Assembly: GCA_013365365.1 (NCBI GenBank)
Contig: JABVXU010000014.1
Span: 1-64,000 of the forward strand
Direction of reading: 5' to 3'
Length of the DNA: 64,000 bases
Origin: Cruorifilaria tuberocauda
Lineage: Eukaryota; Nematoda; Chromadorea; Rhabditida; Onchocercidae
This document shows, one piece after another, positions 57,638-64,000 of this stretch. Every line of letters begins with the position of its first letter. Within the stretch, counting starts at the first letter, position 1. The position numbers and the translations under genes are program-made. Below the pieces are notes generated by a model, which had not been told where the DNA came from, ran no database searches, and saw only the letters and a program-made list of their open reading frames with translations.

Positions 57638-60600
57638 ATCGATCAGTGCTCCGATTTGGTAATTCATCAACATCCGATTATTTCAAACTTCTTGATTTAG
57701 ATGGTAATCATTTACTAATCGGTGCAAGGTAATTAACCTCATTTTTTACTTCTCTTTTTTTTTCATTTCAATTCATTTTTTATTTGATAAGAAAAAAAAA
57801 TTAAAAATCTTAACTAATTCTGTACCATTCGATAATCTCTAATAAATCATTTCATAATCGTTCATTTATTTCAGTATAATGAAATACTTCAGAATTAACA
57901 GAAAAGTTTTAAATTAAAAAAAATTTAACTAAAAAATTAGTAATGAAAGAAAAATAAAGAGAAGATGAACTTTTCAATGTGAAATATTTAAGTTCATTTC
58001 ATTATATTTATAAATATATCTATTTTACTACTTATATAGTATAAGTAAATAAATATTCTACTCACTACTTCATGTTTGTTCATTTATAAGCAGTAAACAG
58101 AAAGTTGACAGTATTGAAAATTCAAAAATAAATTTAATACTTTTTATAAATTGTGGAAGTAAATTTCATTTGTGCATAATATCGTCTCTAATTAGACTAA
58201 TATTAATTAGTAATATCTTAATAGACGGCTATTAATAAGCATTTTTGTCAAATTCAAATTTGAAGTCTTGAATTCCTTTTTTGTACCATTTATGCATTTA
58301 TCCTGTTAACTTACTTATAAGTTAAATGTTGAAGAAATCTGTACTTATTAAAAGTATGAGTACTTGCATATTTAGAAATTTATATCTTTTTAAAATTTTG
58401 TAAGTAAATTAAACATTAAAGTAAATATTTTAGGAAACATTATTGAAGCCTGAAATATAACATTAAATAATTTGTAATTGAAAAGAAATATTTTTTTTAA
58501 AGTTGTCATAATAATATGAACTTATAAGTTAGAAATTGTTAAAGTACTGTTCATAAAGTAATATTATTCATATTTATCTTATTCAATTTATTTATAAGTA
58601 ATGATTAAGTGAAGTTTATAGATTATAAAAGTAACACTCCAGTTTCAGGTATTTTTCATTAATTATAAATACTGTTTATGAATGGATAAAGATTGCTACA
58701 AAATATCGTTGATAACAGAATAGAATAGAAAAATATAAAATTTTACTTTTTAATTTTAACTTATATACATAATATTTGAATGTTTGTCAAAATTAAATTG
58801 AATTTTTTGGTTCAAAAAATTACGTTTTTGATGCATGATAAGTTTATTGTTACTGTTATAGAATTTAAATGATAAATTCTTTCCATTAATGATCATAATC
58901 TCAAATTCAAGTTGAAGATTTAATTTTTGTTAATGATTTCTTATATGATAATAATAACATAGTGGAAGAATATCCATTTGTCATTTTTGTATTAACACGT
59001 CGTTTACACGTTCGTACCAATTCCAGTTTGACGTAATTTGATTAACGTACCGATTCCAGTTTAACGTAATTTGATTAACATGATGATAATTTTATTTTGA
59101 TAATTTTGTATTAGCATTTTTTTGTTATAATAAAAATAAGTGATTGAAGAAATTTAAAATTTATATTAATTGAAATATGAAAACAGGAACTTTAATAACA
59201 ATTTTGTTAATTGTTGATTTGAATTTCAATGAAAATTGAATATTTTACAGAGATGTCGTCTACAATATCAGTGTTGAAACATTCATTGAAATTCATTCAA
59301 TCAAATGGCCATCAAAAGAAAGTGTTGTAAAGGAATGTCTAATGAAGGGAAAATCGAAGGTGGAAATCACAATAATAATAATAATATTTCATTTGTTGAA
59401 AGGCAGAAAATTTATGAGTAATTTAGTTTTATCGAAAAAAATTAGATTTCTTGTCTAAAAGTTTTCTTCAAATTTTCAAACTGTAATTAAATTTGAAGTT
59501 CAATTTACTAAACTTTTTTTTTGTATTTTGCAAGTAATAGAATTTTAACTTGGAATAGCTGTTATGAATAAGTAATCAAGTAAGTAATTTCATTTTATCA
59601 CAAAAGCATTTCAAGGAATATGAACATTCATTCATTCTTCTTTTCCGTTGTACTAAGCGATTTTTTTTTCTTTCGAATAAAATGAAATTTTAGTGATTAC
59701 AATGATTTTATATTATCAGTATGAAAGATAGAATAAATTTTATTTTTGAAAATGTGAAATCTTCGAATAAAACTTAATAATTCCAATAATTTCAATTCAA
59801 TTCAAATATTTGAATGAGAAGTAAGAAAAAAATAGGAATTTTTTCGTTTTTTTTTTTCTTGCGTAAATATTAGACTATACCATATGACAAAGTTAGGAAG
59901 AAAAAAAGAACGGAAAAAAGCGGAAATGGAAGAGAAATCCGTTCAGCTTGATTAATCATGCATGAAACAAATGTTCCGACTAATTGGAATAGTTCTTATT
60001 TTTTTTAAATGGTCAATTTTTTTTCTTTTGCTTCTTCTTAAGTTGAATTCTTTAGCAAAAACGAATTATGAGAAACGGAAATCTCATTTTTGCGGGAGCG
60101 AAAGACAGAAAAATTACGGAATATCGAGGGGACGGGGGATTTCATCATTCAAGAAATTGTAAAGAATAAAATTGGTAATCAAATTAAGAATCCAAAAAAT
60201 GCTATAAAGTTTTCCGTTCAGGAAGCATGTCATAATTACGTACGTATCCTGGCCAAAGATGACGATGGAAGTATCCTGATCTGTGGTACCAATGCATTTC
60301 AGCCGTTGTGTCGAAAATATGAGCATGAAAAATATGGCGATTACAGACAAAGTTTGGAATTTTCCGGGCTCGGTATTGCACCGTATGATCCAAATCATAA
60401 TTCAACATTTCTTCGAGATGGTGATCTATTATATGCTGGAACAGGTAGGAATATTTTAGTAATTATTGCTCAGAAAGAATTTTCGATTCTGAAGCTCTGA
60501 AGATCTGAAGCTTCTAAGAAACATGCATATTTTTGATATTTGAGAGAAATTTCGCTATATAATTTTTTTTTTAAAAAAAAGTTGAATATTGTTTTTACAA

Positions 60601-63228
60601 TAGTTACTTATAAACATTACTTATAAGATTAATTCAAGAAAAAATATTACTTGCCAAAATCAAACTTCATCTTGTTGAATTAAAGATTACGAGCTTTATA
60701 TAAAACTTATCAAATTAGTAGTGATAAAAAGTGATAAGAAGCCTCGAATAATTGAAGAAAGAATTTTTTTTTTGCAAAAACTTCTATCGATCAATTTTGT
60801 CCAGACACACATTTCTATTCATTTGTCATTTGGCCTTCGAAATTTCACATGAATTTCAAAATGTTAGCGAATTGAACTAAATTACTATTATCACACATCA
60901 ACTTTTCTTTTATTTCAAGCGACAATATAGTTCCCATACTTTGGGTGGGCAATTGTGGTTTCGTTCACCTTACTTTGAATAAAAAATAAATAATTAATTA
61001 TGGGAATTATTTTTGAAATGATCAAATTTTGGATCGATGAAATTTTTGAATTTCAAAGTGCAATTCATTTTCTTTTCCAAGTTACGAAAGAGAAAAAAGG
61101 AAATATTTATTTGACGATTTACTCGTGAGCTTAAGAAATGTTCGCATTTATTGTCATTAAGTAAATATATTCTTAAAGTATAAAGAAATGATTTGGAAAA
61201 GAGAAAGAAAGTAAATTATTAAAACAATTAAAAACTATGAAAAGTATTAAAGAATTGATAAACTTATCGTAAAGTAATTTTCTTTTCATAATTAACTATC
61301 TTTTTCTTTAGGTTTAAATAAAAGTAATAAATTAAATCAGAAAGAATTATTTCTGAATAGTTTTAACGCAGCGAACATTTCCATAAACGATTGATTACCT
61401 GTGGTGTGTGAAAAAAACTTTTTTCATTGTAAATTTTAATTTTAATTTATCGCGAATGGAAATGAAGACAGCTTTTAATGCTTATTTCAATGAAATGTAG
61501 ACCTTTCAAACAATTTCAAAAGATAGAAAAAGAGGAGAAGAGAGGAAAAAAGAAAAGGCTTGAATAAATTTAATGAAATTTTTCAAAAAAAAACTATTGA
61601 AATAATTTGTCTAATTTTTTTAAAGTAATTAAAGTTCTTCAATTATTGTTGAAAAAGAAAAAAGCGAGTCACTTACATTGCTTTTAGATAGGATATTATA
61701 GAAGCTATCTGAAATTTTTATCAGTTCTTTTATCAGCTTATCATTATACTAAAAATTACAATTTTGATAGGTTTGAACGGTAAACTAAATTTCCATTTTT
61801 CTTCCCAATCAAATTTGATCCCTCTTCAAAATGTTCAATTTTGTTTAATATTCTAAAATAGTCGTCCATCTATGCAAAGGTCAACTGACATCAATTGTTG
61901 CAAAGGTCATTGCTCATTTCATTTGGTCATTAATGAATGAAAGAAGTACATACTCACCAGCAAATACATTCACTAATTAATTGAAAGTACTTTGTATTTC
62001 TAACTTTAAAGTAGGTCAAATGGGAAAAGTTGAAAATTATTATCGTTGAATGAAATTAATTATCGTTAATTGATGAATAAATAGTTCTTTAATTTAGAGA
62101 TTTACCCTAAAAATTTTCCATAATTAATTTATTTATTTTTCTCTATTTTATTTAAATTTTAATTCAGGAAAAAACCAAAAGAGAAAAAAAGAAATTGCAT
62201 AGGAAGACATTTAAAGGGACTAAATACTATCATTTTTTTATTTTCTACGACGTCCTTCAAAGATGAGATATCATTAAAATTGAACTTCCTCGAAAAAAAT
62301 AATGGCATTTCGAATATCTGGCATCGAAAATATCGATTAAAGCAGAGAAAAAAAGAAATGGACGGTTAAAAGTGAATTTCGACTTTATCCTAAAATTTAT
62401 TACCTAAATTACAGGTGGATTACTATTAGCATGAGAAGTATTGAATTACTTGCAAGCGTTATTAATAAATGAGAAATGCTTATTGAAATCGAAGAATAGC
62501 ATGAAAGAATTATCCTCACTCACTGATAATTGGATCAAATAATATGAATAGAATTTAATTAATCTATTCAAATTATTGTATCAGTTACTTACACTTCAAA
62601 ATTATACTAATTAAAAGTAATAAATAACACAAATTGTTAGCTTGGGAAATTTTTGAAAAAAAAATTGAAAGTAATAAAATTTATCACACTATAATTTTCA
62701 ATGTATTAACAATGTATGAATGAACTATTTGAATTGTAATTAATAGTTTAAAATTTTGAAATGAATTTGAATTTCCACTAAATAAATATCTTTATTCGTT
62801 AGATATTTGAATAGTATAGACTGTAATTTGCACTGTACTGATTGATTGATATGCACTGTAATAGAGAAATGATGATTATTAATAGTTCTCTCTACTTGGT
62901 GAAATTTTTAGTAATGAATTTGAAATTGCAACAAATGGACAAATGGAAATTAATTTTAAATTCAAACCATTCTTGAAATCCAAATGATTTTAAATTAAAT
63001 TTATTTTAACAGATCGATTAATCCATACATTATAATTTTTTGTGATAAATTAAACAATTCATAATCATTTAATTAAGTACTTTTGCAGTATCAGATTTTT
63101 CTGGTGCTGATCCATTGATACATCGACGAAATATTTCAAAGATTGTTGATTTGGGTATTCGTACGGAACGAAATGATATCAAATTCCTGAATGAACCACA
63201 TTTTGTTGGTTCATTTAGAGATAGCAAA
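57638..63228 (+). CDS. Semaphorin, partial: first half of the Sema domain, four exons, gene runs off the right edge
   Basis: Exons are 57638-57728, 59251-59359, 60222-60444 and 63089-63228, with matching phases (entering with 2 nt of a split codon). The conserved order of the Sema beta-propeller is clear: VLRFGNSSTSDYFKLL, LLIGARDVVYNIS, IKWPS..ECLMKGKS, ACHNYVRILAKDDDGSILIC, GTNAFQPLCRKY, APYDPNHNSTFL, DGDLLYAGTVSDFSGADPLI, RTERNDIKFLNEPHFVGS. Semaphorins are secreted or membrane-bound guidance ligands for plexin receptors, acting in axon and epidermal-cell positioning. C. elegans has class 1 (smp-1, smp-2) and class 2 (mab-20) members, and I cannot decide the class from this half domain. 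The signal-peptide exon upstream and everything after 63228 (rest of Sema, PSI, Ig or TM parts) are not identified. Introns here are long (0.9-2.6 kb) compared with the central gene block. Confidence 0.9.
59013..59078 (+). repeat. 33-bp tandem duplication inside a semaphorin intron
   Basis: Two head-to-tail copies at 59013-59045 and 59046-59078 differ at two positions (cgtaccAattcc/cgtaccGattcc and ttGacg/ttAacg). They lie in the intron between the first and second visible Sema exons. Confidence 0.85.
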
Positions 63229-64000
63229 GTAAGTTTTGCATGATGAAAAATAAAAGTTAAAGTAACAGCGAATTTCACGTACTTTATTTGCGTTTAATAC
63301 GCTAAAAATCACTTTTTTCACAACAAGATCCTTTTCTTCTTTGCGAAATTGAATAATTTCAATAAACTCTGTGGATGATTTTCACATATATTCTTCATTT
63401 ATTTCCTTCAATTCACAATTAAACGAAACTTTTTTCAAGTTTTTTTTTTCAAATGAAAAATGAGCAAATAAAATTAACCGTTATTTCCATTTCAAACACG
63501 AAATTATCATATCTTTTCCTCTTTTAACAAATGTAATCTCTTTGTTGCTTCTTTTTCTATTCCACCTGAAATAACAAATGGTTGACATCACTCTTCGAGA
63601 AAAAGATAATAATACTTCGCTTCTGCTAGACAATAAAGAATTTCTGTTGAGGATAGAGAGGGGAAAACCGGTTTTCCGGCTCTTTTGTTTCTTTCCGTTC
63701 ATTCACATTGTAAACGTGACGGAATCCTATCTTGCTTTATAAAAATGAAGCAAAAAACGGAAAAGAATAATGGAATTGTAAATTTATTATTATTATTTTT
63801 TTTAAAATGAAAAAGCTATAATTTTGTGACTCCCTGTTGATTTAATTATCAAACAGTGATTTTCAATTTTCAAAAAAAAAATTTGGTGAAAATTTTCTGA
63901 TAGCAAACTTTTTTTCTTTATTTGCCTCTTTTTCATCCGTTTATAAAAATTACAATTTCAAAAAAATTGAAAAATGAAAAATTAAAAATGGAAATTGTTA
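63229..64000 (+). other. Semaphorin intron, truncated by the window edge
   Basis: The sequence opens with donor GTAAGT at 63229 and is AT-rich to the end. I see no further Sema exon before 64000. The minus-strand frame 63481-63702 is not recognisable. Confidence 0.6.

Noticed and set aside
60114..60398. Minus-strand frames opposite the third Sema exon
   Set aside because: The plus strand carries an unmistakable semaphorin segment here. The antisense frames are shadows.

Overview
This window is AT-rich nuclear DNA from a small-genome invertebrate, most likely a nematode and perhaps a filarial/spirurid one. The evidence is compact multi-exon genes with many short introns (about 60-150 nt), nematode-style acceptors placed just upstream of several start codons (possible spliced-leader sites), and proteins that align best with animal families. 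The organism name is inference. No bacterial, plasmid, phage, rRNA, tRNA or CRISPR features were seen.

Layout. 287-4113 (+) is a complete four-exon goosecoid homeobox gene. It is followed by 8.7 kb without a recognisable gene. 12860-13207 (-) is a two-exon, 81-residue glycine-rich protein with matching ends. 14615-21799 (-) is a 21-exon RBM5/RBM10-type splicing regulator (RS region, RRM, RanBP2 finger, second RRM, OCRE, C2H2, G-patch). 25510-31721 (+) is a 15-exon PRP4 kinase (PRPF4B), divergent from the RBM5 gene across a 3.7 kb gap. 33130-34233 (-) is a three-exon NDUFS6 homologue, the zinc-binding subunit of mitochondrial complex I, convergent with the PRP4 kinase. Then comes a gene-poor 23 kb stretch (34.2-57.6 kb) holding only simple repeats, tandem duplications and one strong inverted-repeat element. 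From 57638 (+), four exons encode the N-terminal half of a semaphorin domain. That gene continues beyond the right edge, and its first exon is not securely located.

How the parts relate. The middle of the window is a compact housekeeping block in which two RS-rich pre-mRNA splicing proteins (RBM5-like, PRP4 kinase) sit head to head next to a respiratory-chain gene. It is flanked by two developmental genes (goosecoid, semaphorin) with long noncoding surroundings. The most unusual sequence-level signal is that at least four, perhaps six, of about 44 reconstructed introns start with GTC rather than GTA/GTG/GTT. Other signals are a Gly-rich protein that begins and ends with the same GDxSCYxGP motif, and a roughly 415 bp hairpin-like repeat element at 43.2-43.6 kb. 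All gene models were built by hand from reading frame, splice consensus and remembered family similarity. No search was run.
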